This document shows, piece by piece, positions 34,485 to 45,984 of a DNA stretch of 64,000 nucleotides. Below the pieces are notes generated by a model that was not told where the DNA came from, ran no database searches, and was given only the letters and a program-made list of their open reading frames with translations. Source of the DNA: Antedon mediterranea (lineage: Eukaryota > Echinodermata > Crinoidea > Comatulida > Antedonidae); NCBI RefSeq assembly GCF_964355755.1, contig NC_092670.1, positions 11,035,201 to 11,099,200 on the forward strand, written 5' to 3'. Numbering within the stretch: the stretch's first letter is position 1; every line of letters starts with the position of its first letter. The position numbers and the translations under genes were made by a program.

Positions 34485-35585
34485 AAAATTTAACCGCTAA
34501 CGTAACCAACTTTAACCACTAACGTAACCAAATTTAACCGCTAACGTAACCAAATTTAACCACTAACATTGGGCCTGTTTCTGCTGCAACTGCTCAAAAT
34601 ACGGTATAAAAATACGGTATAAAATATGGTATTTTTTATACCGTATTTTTTAGTAGGCCTACCCCGTTTCTACTAAAAATACTTCTTGGGTGGTCGTGTT
34701 AAATTTCATCCTTTTTACCCAAAAATTGCCATTCATTTTTTTGGTCGATAATTAAAAGTCGCAATAAAGGAAGTTTTACGTCTCACTTTCAACAGCCTAA
34801 CCCTAGTGATAGAGATGTTGTGAGAGCACAGAAAACATCGTAATGGGGACAAGTAATTCGTTCCCTCCCCGAGTTATTGTCTTTTGCAATGTTGTACTGC
34901 TTCGCAGGCTCTTTAGCTTTGAATTTACTTGCTTTGGAGACAAGTCTATTCCGTACTCCTGCTGCTTTATTTTTTTAGAAATGTATAAATGTGGTTGTCC
35001 CTTTTATTACTTTTTAGTTGGCCGGACATTTTATCTTCCCCACCCTTCCCCACACAGATTTATATAGTAAATACTGTGACGTCTTCGCTTCACATTTTCG
35101 CCGAATATATCTATACAGCGTGTGTAAAACAGCTGACAGCGACAGAAAATAAAAACACGATGTTGAACTCATGTCACAGGTAAAAAAATACGGTATTTTT
35201 TATTGGCAGCAGAAAAGGGTACAAAAAATACGGTATAACTTTGTAAATACCGTATTTATCGACACATTTTTGGGGAAAATACGGTATACAAAATACGGTA
35301 TTTTTTTTTATAAACGCAGTTTCTGCTGCCAAAAAAATACGGTATATATACGGTATTCAAAAACAGGGCCATTACCAAATTTAACCACTAACCTAACCAA
35401 ATTTAACCGCTAACGTAACCAAATTTAACCGCTAACGCAACCAAATTTATCCGCTAACGTAACCAAATTAACCACTAACGTGACCAAATTTAACCGCAAA
35501 CGTAATCAAATTTAACCGCTAAAGTAACAAACTTAATTAACCACTAACGTAACAAACTTCATTAACCACTAACGTAACAACAGTA
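34485..35585 (+). repeat. Tandem array of about 20-22 bp units, split by a MITE
   Basis: The unit AACCAAATTTAACCGCTAACG (with CGCT/CACT alternation) repeats at 34,488-34,567 and 35,374-35,580. The element at 34,571-35,370 inserted into the middle of the array. Confidence 0.85.
34571..35370. mobile_element. 800-bp TIR element with TACCGTATTT subterminal repeats
   Basis: The ends are GGGCCTGTTT and the near-complement AAACAGGGCC, with ATT at 34,568-34,570 and 35,371-35,373 as a 3-bp duplication. Near both ends the word AATACGGTAT or its complement recurs about a dozen times, like transposase-binding subterminal repeats. GGGCC ends and a 3-bp duplication resemble PIF/Harbinger, though ATT is not the usual TWA. 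No coding is recognised. Confidence 0.7.
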
Positions 35586-35744
35586 GGAAATGAGATATGT
35601 TTGGACTTAAATATTCTGTATTTTTTTACGGAAAATTTCTTGTAAGTTGGAAATCTTAGACTTTTTTATTCAAGTTCAGCTTTAATCCTGTGAGTTTTTT
35701 ACTAACCTATATGTTTAAATTTTTGCAAATGCATCTCTTTATTT

Positions 35745-35970
35745 AGCTCAGTCTCCACCTTTCGTAAAGCGACCGACTTTCAAAAACAGCCATCTCGTAA
35801 GTGACCACCTCCCTAAAACGACCATACATCGTAAGCGACCACCCTACCGCTTCTCATAATCAAACACTTCGTAACGACCACCTCTCGTAAGTGTGACCAC
35901 CTCTCTTAAACGACCATAATCTCTCTTAATGGACCGCTTATATTGACATAATTGACCACCTCTCGTAACT
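35745..35970 (+). repeat. Degenerate CGTAAGCGACCACC repeats
   Basis: Words like CTCGTAAG(C/T)GACCACC and CTCTTAAACGACCAT repeat with variable spacing about ten times. This looks like the repeat-rich end of an unclassified DNA element. Confidence 0.5.
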
Positions 35971-36114
35971 TAGAGAGAAACGTTTTCAGTATATTAGCCA
36001 AAAAAAGTCAAAGATTTAATTAAATGTAACATTATTATTTATCCAGTTAAAGAGAGCTGACAAACTTGGTTCATTTTGTTCTGTTTCCCTTGCTTGACGT
36101 CTTCTGTTTTTTTG

Positions 36115-36300
36115 TGATATATTAAAATGCAAATATAGGAAACATCGATTTATGATTAAATATCAATTTTATTTATTAATAATTAAAAACGATTAGTAAT
36201 AATAATGTTACTTTTATATATGTATGAGCATAACGTTTGATGTGATAAATTATTGTAAACACAGTTGATATAAACTTGAACGTATTATTTGATATCCTCG
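36115..36300 (-). repeat. Locus D: fragment of the gene-family 3' flank
   Basis: Homologous to the 3' flank of loci B and C (CGATTTATGATTAAATATCAATTTT and following). It lies only about 280 bp beyond the exon 1 donor of locus D, so exons 2-5 are missing there. Confidence 0.55.
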
Positions 36301-36576
36301 TGTATAATCCCACCCCTACTTTATGTGTGATTTTACAAACAAGCATATTCCCGGGTATAGTTTCAGTATTGACTTCCTATTAGCATAAAAAGGCCTCGTA
36401 GAGCTAGACGTGATAGCCTATACTACACAGTACTACCATTATAGTTCCATGGTACTACGGATCACTACTATCTAGCCTAGGCTAGGGTAGGGTTCCAGTA
36501 ATTTCGGTCGCGTTTTCGGCCTACTTATCAGGAGGGCATGTGAGAGGTGAGGTAGGTTAGCCCAGCTAATACTTAC

Positions 36577-36760
36577 TCCTTTCAATGTAACAAAATCCAG
36601 GCGTTTGAATTATGTTGTTTTCAACTGATGCTTTTTCCAGTTTTTTCTGACTGATTTGACAAACACTATCTTTCTGGTTATAGTTAACAGACAGGCAATC
36701 AGATTGCTTGGAACATTCCAGCAAACAATTTAGTTTGTGTATATTCTTCCTAACTCCAAC
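36577..36760 (-). pseudogene. Locus D exon 1, third piece (PAN-like domain)
   Basis: Homologous to the 3' two-thirds of locus C exon 1 (NIHKLNCLLECSKQSDC and QTPGFCYIE are legible). The donor region reads GAAAGGAGTAAGT against GAAAAGGTAAGT in C, which shifts the exon length by one. At 36,760 the exon stops at CTCCAAC and the 6.6-kb TIR element begins. Reading on into that element gives a spurious longer frame. Confidence 0.85.
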
Positions 36761-37585
36761 TACTCTAGTAGCTAGATCAACTTTCGTATGCACTTTGAGG
36801 TCCAGAGAATTTGACTTCAGAAATTGGTTTAGGGTGGTCAAACAATCTATTTTGGCTTGGTTACACATTTTGAAAATGTGGTGAAAGGTCAAAAGGTCAG
36901 GGTGAAAGGTCATAAGAGTCAGGGTCAGGGTCAAGGGTTATATGAACAAATAAATAAAGGTACTTGTATCTCGGCAACCACTGGTCGCAGAAAGTCAATT
37001 TTGGTCTCAAAATGTTCAGAAGGCATACATTTGTATTCAGTTTAACGGGACATTTTAGTTTAAAATGACCGGAAATGCCATTTCTGACCTTTGACCCACA
37101 ACCCAGGGCATGTATTTATCTCCGTAACTACTGATCGTAGACACTTGAATTTTGTTTTAAATTGTTCGAAATATATATTTTGTTATTTGTTACACATTTT
37201 GAAAAATGTTACAAAAGGTCAAAGGGTCAGGGTCAAGGGTTATATGAACAAATAAATAAAGGTACTTGTATCTCGGTAACCACTGGTTGTTGCAGCAAGT
37301 CATTTTTTGTCTCAAAATGTTCAGAAGGCATGCATTTATATTCCGTCTAATGGGGCATTTTAGTAAAAAATGATCAGAAATTCCATTTCTGACCTTTGAC
37401 GCACATACCAGAGCATCTTTCTCTGTAAGTACTGGTCGTAGAAACTTAAATTTGGTATCAAATTGTTCGAAATATACATATTTAAATTTATTGTAATAGA
37501 AAATGTGGTTAAAAGATGAACAGAAATACTATTACTAATGTTTGAAACAAAAAACATATCTCTACATAACTTATCCTTAGACAGT

Positions 37586-40310
37586 AGAGGGGTTTCGCAA
37601 TCTTACGAATACGATAACGAAAACGGATACTAGTACAGGCTATATGCGACATTTATCCTATGTAACCTTGAAAAAATTCTAATAAAAGGTCTTTTGGTAT
37701 TTTCTTGTAGCTTTAGGTGTGAATAAACACCAAAAAATGTTCGCCCCAGATAACGAATTTGACACATATCCCATATTGTTCCTTGGGGTCAAATTATCCT
37801 ATAACAGTTGAGATATTCTCTCCTAAATTGAATGCATACAAATCGTACTCAGGTCCTACACTAGCAGTAGTTATTAATGAATAAAGGTCAATGACCTTTG
37901 ACCCGACTATCTGACCAATGGCACAAGTAACCCGAAATTTGCAAAAACTTTATTTTGTTGTTTGACCACTAAAACATAGATGTAGAAACCACATTTGTCT
38001 TTTTAAACCCAGGAGTTGAGGAGTTATGAGCCATCAAATGCCACAAAAAGGTCACTGACCTTTGACCCTCAATATCTCACTAACGCAGCAACTAGAAGGC
38101 TGCAAAAATGTTTTGGTAATTATTGACACCTAAAGCTACAAGAAAATACCAAAAGACCTTTTATTAGAATTTTTTCAAGGTCAAACCATATATAGCCTCT
38201 ACTATACGTCACGCACACGTATTCGTTTTCGTAAGCCATAGAAAAATCTGTTTCGCATAAATGATAATTGCATGGGCAGCCTTTCCGGCAAGCGGATTAC
38301 CCAGTAGGCAATGCGGCACGCCACCAAATCAATGTAAACAAATATGATTTACATCTACGCGATAAACAGTACGACTTTATTTTATCTTTCGCGTCAAAAT
38401 GAAAGAACAGCTATATAAATTTCGATTATATAAATTTACTCCATTTGATATTACACTTACATATGCGTATATCACTGTCCAACCTCAAACGGCTACAGAA
38501 TAAACACTGACTGTATGGAGGACGAATTTTGTAGGCAGTAGGTTGAGGCATAGTTATAAATAGTGTCGCGGGACGCAGCGCGATGCTACGCACTTCACGC
38601 CCAAGGTCGGCCGCGTTTGGCCTAGGTTGGGATGATGGCAGTTTATGTGCGAGAGAAGCATTTTTTGGAGATGAATTGTAATAATTGCCAAGTATATTGT
38701 CCAAAACTGTCTTTTAAATTTTTTTTTTTTAAATTAATGGGGCAGGGGGATGTTCTTTCCCCTGTTCGGACCCTCTCTTTCTATCTTGTGTGCTTCAGGC
38801 CTACAAAGTTATTTAATTGCAAGGGGAATTTTACTCTGATCTGCCACAACTGTAGTATACTGTACATACATTACTAGATACAAAAACAATTGTTACATTT
38901 TTTTTATTTCAAAAAAGTAAAAGTATTAAATATTAATTTAAAAAATTCATAATCGTAATTTGTTCTTTTCAACCCACTTTTATTACCTCAACTTTCAATA
39001 TTACAGAAAGGATTAAATGCAATAAAAATACTGAAAAATCTAACCTATATAAGTTGTTTATACAGTATTAATAAATGATATGGAATAATTAAATACACTC
39101 AATAAATAAATTACGAATGTATGGTTTTAGCCTTCTTAACTACAAGGAAAATTCTATTATTTTGATTTCTTGTATTACAAAAGAAGCCAATAGGCCTAAA
39201 CAACAGTACTGATAATAACTGAATTCTGGTTATTTCCTTTCACTTTAAAGTATGAGGTGTGTGAAAATATTGATTTTATTTGTAATCCCATAGGATACTG
39301 CTCCTTTTCAAGAATCAAAAATATAAACTATTATTACTATATTACTATTGGCCTTTGTATTTAATTCTTGTGTAAAATACCACTTTGCACTCAATCATCT
39401 ATCTTCTCAATTTTACAGTATGATGACAGACATCTTTCTGAAATAGGGAAAAATATATCAATAAATTATTTGGTCACTTTTCGAACTGTTACATAATCAT
39501 TTGATTACTTATTATAGTATTTTAAAATACTATACATTTTTAAATTCAAAACAAAAGTCAATAGCCTACTATTTATTAATATTGTAAGTATTCAAAAATG
39601 TTTACATTAATTAACTAAATATTTTTCAAATAAAGACGAAGAACAAAATAAATATGAGGATCAAATTTATAATTTAAATTTATTAAATAAAAAAAAACAA
39701 ACAATAACATCCTCACGATTTTTTATTTCATTACATTTAATTATTTCTGTTAATGTTATTATTAATAAAACGCTATATTGTCTTATACATTTTTATTAAA
39801 AACTCCTAATTCCCGAACAGCTTCAGTTTTTTTCTTTAATCTTAATCTTCCATCCATCCAAGCCTTGTTTGATCCATCTATCAAGACGCCAATCAATATC
39901 ATTCATCCTCCCAGACTTTTTTTTATTAATCATACTAACTAAACTAGGCCTAGTATTCGGCATTAAATATGCCTAGGCCTACTACTATCTAGGCCCTAGA
40001 TCGGATTGCGCAGAAACGCCTGCCTGAACTAAATTTAAACAACAATTTAATAATTTTGTTAATGTTTACTAACAAAAAAATATATATTCTAAAAACTTAC
40101 CACTACAATTTACCCAATACAACACGAGAAAACTTCCCGAACAAACAATAACACGTCACACGTGGATGTGGTTCAATGGTTTATTATACACTTCCGGGGT
40201 ATGTGATCGCATAACTTGCTTGCCGGAATGGCTGCCCATGGAATTTCACTTATGCGCAGTGTATAAGAGATAGGACTTCCCTATCTTGCGCCACTTCGTG
40301 GCGCTATAGT
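37586..40310. mobile_element. Composite insertion inside the left arm of the 6.6-kb element
   Basis: The right arm runs straight through where this block sits. It begins like the MITE at 40,497 (GTTTCGCAATCTTACGAATA). It holds an inverted pair at about 37,668-37,750 / 38,100-38,190 (AATAAAAGGTCTTTTGGTAT), and ends after GCGCCACTTCGTGGCGC. GGGCAGCC..CCGGCAAGC (38,275) is inverted at 40,228-40,245, suggesting a further element of about 2 kb. The stretch 38,570-38,640 is GC- and CpG-rich. No gene is recognised. Confidence 0.45.
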
Positions 40311-40496
40311 ATCTTTGATTTCAAGTACTAGTTATTGCTGTCCCCAAAAACATTTTGATAGAAACGTCAAGCTCAACAGTTCTTTTCAGAATGCTAGAAG
40401 TAACTTGCCATGTGTATCCGATTAAACGCCCTGGGCGTTCAAAAGGGTTTTTAGGGGGAGGGGAGGCATCTCTATTTGGGGTATAATATGGTAATA

Positions 40497-40991
40497 GGGA
40501 GGTTTCGCAATCTTACGAATACGATAACGAAAACGGATACGTCACGCACACGTATTCAAGCCAGTAAAAATCTGTTTCGCATGGCAACGAAATATTGAGG
40601 GCGCCTCCAAAAATATGACTGCGGTAAATGTGAGGGAAGCGCAGGTACGTGTTGCTTGGTGCTTGGCTGCCTAGGCCTAGCGTAACATCAAAGCGAGTGA
40701 AGACTTTAAAAATTGCTATTTATCAAAATTTACCTGGCATTTTAGTAAATTACTTTAGTAAATTACTTTCAATAAAAGTATAATTATATTATAATCATGA
40801 ATCATTCCGGATTCAAATGCAAAATGTGCAAAATAGATCAAAAACTATACTCGTTTTGTAGTTACGAATATGGTGATATTCGTCAACACAAATACGCTTT
40901 ACGAATATGAAATGGGGATCAGCTCAAAAGCTTCACAAATGTGTGACGTATCTGTTTTCGTTATCGTATTCGTAAGGTTGCGAAACCTCCC
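40497..40991. mobile_element. 495-bp MITE with GGGAGGTTTCGCAA ends
   Basis: The ends GGGAGGTTTCGCAATCTTAC and the complement pair for more than 40 bp. TA at 40,495-40,496 and 40,992-40,993 is the likely duplication. The inverted arm at about 42,340-42,375 shows the uninterrupted sequence. Confidence 0.8.
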
Positions 40992-41756
40992 TAATATGTA
41001 TAATCAAATAAATACCACCTAGATGTAAAAAAAAATACAGCACAATTAATATCAAAAAGTGAAAAAAATGCTTGGTAAATTGTAGATTATGGTAGTTAAT
41101 GTAATGTGTTGTGATACAATTATTGTGTAAATGCATGTGGCGGGCGTATTCCACATGGTGTTCTATTGGAGGGAATGGTGGCGTTTATTTGAGGGAGGCT
41201 TTTATTCAAAGCGGGTGTTAATTCGAATAAATACTCTAATTTTAATAATTATAATTCGTTTCTCAACTGATAAAAGGTACTTATATGATTCGTTTTCTTC
41301 TTTATGCTTTTTAACGAAATGTTTCTGTCTTTTAGAATAAAAGTGACACAGTTATAGATAACATTAAATGGATCTTCTCCTCAAAGTGCCAGTATAATGA
41401 TATAAAACAATGATATATCATTATCCTGACACGATTGCACTCATAATGGATCTTCATTCTATCATCTGTTTGTTTGTGACTACAATTTTGACAACAATCT
41501 TTTGCATATTTTTAAATGCCAATACATAGTTTCATTACTATTGTACAATATGTCCAGCTTTCCTGAAAACACCCTTGTGTACTGTAGTACAGTGTTGTAG
41601 TATGATTTTATCATGATAACTTCTGATGCTTTTATTGTCAATGCATTCAGTACCTAAAACATGTCAAAGTTTCTAGTGACCGTATTGATAATAAATCTCC
41701 AGAAACATATATTGTTTTATTATCTACACTGTGAACAGACGTGTATAATATACACC

Positions 41757-41793
41757 GACAAAACTTATACATATTATGTATAAGTTTTGTCAG
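41757..41793. repeat. Near-perfect 35-bp palindrome
   Basis: GACAAAACTTATACATA is followed at once by its complement. It lies near the symmetry centre of the 6.6-kb element. Confidence 0.8.
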
Positions 41794-43378
41794 TAACATT
41801 CAAAAATATTATGCAACAGTGTTACGGAGTAATGACAATGAATTGGTCTATTATAGTTGTCTCTGATACCTTTTATTACATGATTTTACTTGCACCAGGA
41901 TAGAATGAGGTTTAATCCAGTTATTATTCTTATTATATTAATTAATTTTTTTTTTATCTGGGGTGTATTTATTTGATTATACATGTTACCATTATTACAC
42001 TCAAACAAAATAAACTACTTCCGTGAATAAATAAATGCCCGGGCCTTTTATTCGGGTAACTATGGTAAGTTACTTCTAGCATTCTTTACTGTTGAGCTCG
42101 AGTATTTATTCGAATTAACACTTTAATAACGCTTTGAATAAAAGCCTCCCTCAAATAAACGCCGCCATTCCCTCCAATAGAAAATCATGTGGAATAAACG
42201 CTCCGCCACATGCATTTACAAAATAATTGTATCACAACACATTTCATTAACTACCATAATCTACAATTTACCAAGCATTTTGACATAATTTTATCATTTT
42301 TTGATATTAATTGTGCTGTATTTTTGTACATCTAGATGGTATTTATTTGATTATACATGTTACCATATTATACCCCAAATAAAGATGCCTCCCCTCCCCC
42401 TAAAAACCCTTTTGAACAATAAATGCCCGGGGCGTTTAATCGGATACACATGGCAAGTTACTTCTAGCATTCTGAAAAGAACTGTTGAGCTTGACGTTTA
42501 TATCAAAATGTTCTCGTGGACAGCAATAACTAGTACTTGAAATTGAAACAATTTAATGTATCAGTTATTGCATAACATTACTGTCTAAGGATAAGTTGTG
42601 TAGAGATATGTTTTTTGTTTGAAACATTAGTAATAGTATTTTCTGTTCATCTTTTAACCACATTTTCTATTACAATGAATTTAAATATGTATATTTCGAA
42701 CAATTTGATACCCAATTTAAGTTTCTACGACCAGTACTTACAGAGATATAAAGATGCCATGATATGTGGGTCAAAGGTCAGAAATGGCATTTCTGATAAT
42801 TTTTGACTAAAATGTCCCATTAGATTGAATATGAAAGCATGCCTTCTGAACATTTTGAGACTAAAATTGACTTGCTGCGACGAGTGGTTGCCGAGATACA
42901 AGTATCTATTTATATTTGTTCATATAACCCTTGACCCTGACCCTTTGACCTTTTGTAACATTTTTAAAAATGTGCAACAAATAACAAAATTTTTATTTCA
43001 AACACTTTAAGACCACATTAAAGTGTCTACGATCAGTAGTTACGGAGATACATACATGCCCTGGGGTGTGGGTCAAAGGTCAGAAACGGCATTTCCGGTC
43101 ATTTTTGACTAAAATGTCCCATTAGACTGAATATAAATGTATACCTTCTGATGAATTTGAGACCAAAATTACCTCGCTGTGACCAGTGGTTGTCGAGATT
43201 TAAGGACCTATTGGTGTTTAGTTTGATAACCTTTCACCCTGACCTTTTGACCTTTCGCCACATTTTCAAAATGTGTAACCAAGCCAATAATGATTGTTTG
43301 ACCATCCTAAACCAATTTCTGAAGTCAAATTCTCTGGACCTCAAAGTGCATACGAAAGTTGATCTAGCTACTAGAGTA

Positions 43379-43424
43379 AACCTTCAAGAGCTGCCCTTGG
43401 AGAATAACAGTATGCTTATATGTA
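43379..43424 (-). pseudogene. Locus D exon 1, middle piece
   Basis: AACCTTCAAGAGC through TTATATGTA aligns with 26,694-26,740 of the intact exon, with one base fewer, so a frame change. It is bounded on the left by the 6.6-kb element and on the right by the Helitron CTAG at 43,425. Confidence 0.85.
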
Positions 43425-44123
43425 CTAGATGGTACGCTCGCTTCGCTCGCGTACCATCTAGGTCGTGCCCACAGATGGTTCTCGAATACATAATAATTTC
43501 AGCGTTAAAAAACTGGCGATTTCAAATGTACGTACAATAATACATGTCGTTTACAGGAACGAATAAATAGACACTGATTTATGTACTCAACTAAAATTAG
43601 CACCCTGAGAATTACTTCCGGAAAGAGAAACTTGTCACAAAATGAGACCAATTGTTCAGTGGGACAGCCAGTCGACAAATCGTGTCAAATTTCGACTCGG
43701 AGAGGGCGCCCTACTTTTCTAATTTAGTTCAAAATTGCTAAATTTTAGGGTGTTGGAAAAACATAATATTTGTAAATTTAGCTGATTATCGGAAAAATAT
43801 TGTTAGTGAAATAAATTCATAAATGGTTTTAATATATTGTCATGTAAAATTAAATGTATTTGAACAAAACGATAATCTGTAATTTAACGGCAAAATCAAC
43901 CAATGTCTTTTTTTCGAAATTGTACCCTAGAAAATCATTAAAATAAAATATTTAGAAAAATTGAACAGTCCTGAATTTAAAATCACTGTTAGAAAAATTA
44001 ATAATCTACAGAATACGATATTAAGATACAAAATTCGGTGGTTGGGATGCAGCTCCGACTATTCAAACTAAAGGTACCACTATTTGTTCCATCGAAAACT
44101 AGCGAAACCGCCATTTTGTAAAC

Positions 44124-45211
44124 GGGTGTCACGAAAGCTCAGACCACGAAAGCTCAGACCCCCTAAGACCTAAGATCACGAAAGCTAAGACCCAACACCT
44201 AAGATTACAAATACTAAGATATACTACAGCTTAAAAACAATACTTGTTTATCCATACATAATTTTAAACACAGTAGGTTTCATTTATTACCATAAATATA
44301 ATTTAATACTACCGCAAAACATAGATAAACTCACATTATTTTCGCCCGTTGAGTAAATGTATATTTTTTCTTTACAACAAACAAACTTGACGGGTTGTTT
44401 GTTGGTATATATTTACTCCATTGTGTTGCTTCAGAGGCTGTTTTTCTTACGCACCTGCCTTTCTTGTATTTTGACTCCAAATTTGTTGACTAACTTTATC
44501 CTGAACACCACACTTTAAAATTAGGACTTATAAGTACTTTCAGAAGGAGAAACACATAATAACAAATAAATAAATCCTTTAAATTGATGATTTTACAGAT
44601 GTGTTTCTTTGTATACTGTAATGACAATGTAACTCCTCGAGCTCCCCCCATGCTCAATGTTTTTGTTTCTATGGAGCGCCAAAAGAGGAACAATAATAGT
44701 ACAAGTATAAAAACAGAAAGAAAACGAAACAAAAAAACTTATCATGATTTTTAAATTAAAATTTATTTGCCAGTATTTATTTCTTCGTACTTGCACGATT
44801 ATACTATTATCATTACAATTTTAATTTTACATTGTTCCATCCACACTGTAGATGGACTCCACAGAGTTTTCAGCCCTCTATATAATTTTTGCTCTTTTGA
44901 CGTTCCATAGAAACAAAAACATTGAACATGGCCCATGGGGTAGGCCTACTGTACTGTAGGCTAGTCATTTTGTGTGCGAGAAAAACGTCTGTAAAATCAT
45001 CAATTTAAAAATGTATTTGTTACTTTTTATGTGATTCTTTTTCATGAAAGTGCCAATTCTAAGGTGTGGTATTCAGAATAAATGTTGGGAGTTAAAATAC
45101 AAGGCAGGTGCGAAAGATAAATATTTGTAATCTTAGGTGTTGGGTCTTAGCTTTCGTGATCTTAGGTCTTAAGGGGTCTGAGCTTTCGTGGTCTGAGCTT
45201 TCGTGACACCC
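44124..45211. mobile_element. Mutator-like (MULE) non-autonomous element
   Basis: It begins GGGTGTCACGAAAGCTCAGA and ends in the complement, with TTTTGTAAAC duplicated at 44,114-44,123 and 45,212-45,221. A 9-10-bp duplication and G..C ends fit Mutator. The ends contain three copies of CACGAAAGCT(C/A)AGAC. The interior (about 44,430-45,120) is an imperfect palindrome, with an asymmetric stretch at about 44,218-44,430. Short frames in it are not convincing genes. Confidence 0.85.
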
Positions 45212-45937
45212 TTTTGTAAACACATCGTCATCGTGTTTATGAATTTATTTATATCGAACGATATACGCGATGTTTATAATTGTCCGCGTATAAGAATTCA
45301 TATAAATAAATACATTCCAATACAACGTATATTATTACTTGTTTATTTATCACAGTATACATTTTAGTTGAGGAATATTTATCATAACTATTATAATAGC
45401 TTTTATACGAGTCCGAGGCCTAGCCCTATTAGCGAGCGATTGTTCCAGGGGCGGAAAGTCACTTAGTGACGTTGTGATCGGGCGCGTCGGGCCTAGCTAA
45501 TATTAATAATATGACCTGAAATAAGCGGCTAACAAGAACTGTTATATACTTGCTTACAATTGTTTTATTATTGATGAACAAACAAGCAATTAGATTGAAT
45601 AACAAATTATTTATTCATTTTTTTGGGGTAAAAACATGTACAAACTAGTACTGTATAATATAAATTATAATATTAGTAATATTAAACCATGGAGGTATAC
45701 CTCCATGATTAAACTAATACAGTTAATAATAAAATATAAAATAGGCCTAACATACAATAAATATTCAATTTTTAAGGTCTACCACATGACAATAACATAA
45801 TTTACAGAGTATAGTGTAGTAGGTTTGCATTCAACATAAATATTTGTAATTCAACATTTTGTTTTAAATAATTAAATTATAGTTTGGGTATGACAATGTC
45901 GGTAGGTACCGGTGTCATCTTTTTATCCACTTCACTC

Positions 45938-45984
45938 TCAGTTTGAAGTCACAAAGACAAAGAACTCTGCATCATCAACGATTC
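45938..45984 (-). other. Possible terminal exon inside the CAGTG element (weak)
   Basis: On the minus strand a strong acceptor (TTTTTTCTGACACTTTCAG) is followed by an open frame of 15 codons ending SN-stop. It could be the last exon of a decayed transposase. No upstream exon was found. Confidence 0.15.

Larger units (their letters stand above)
36761..43378. mobile_element. 6.6-kb DNA element with long inverted ends, inserted in an exon
   Basis: It starts TACTCTAGTAGCTAGATCAA and ends in the exact complement. AAC is duplicated at 36,758-36,760 and 43,379-43,381. Arms of about 800 bp pair 36,761-37,580 with 42,575-43,378, and a second stretch pairs 40,313-41,300 with about 42,050-42,540. The arms hold repeated blocks of about 300 bp with TGACCTTTGACCC words. 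A composite insertion (about 37,586-40,310) and a MITE (40,497-40,991) interrupt the left arm. There is no recognisable transposase; the superfamily is unknown. Confidence 0.8.

Noticed and set aside
36566-36934. 122-codon minus-strand frame that includes PAN-like sequence
   Set aside because: Its first half is read from the 6.6-kb transposon end and its second half is the broken exon of locus D. The join is the insertion point, not a real gene. The frame at 43,151-43,540 is the mirror case.
38426-38704. 92-codon minus-strand frame in a GC-rich patch
   Set aside because: It lies in a composite transposon insertion, has no recognisable domain, and the plus-strand frame at 38,632 overlaps it equally well. 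A promoter or first exon cannot be excluded but is not supported.
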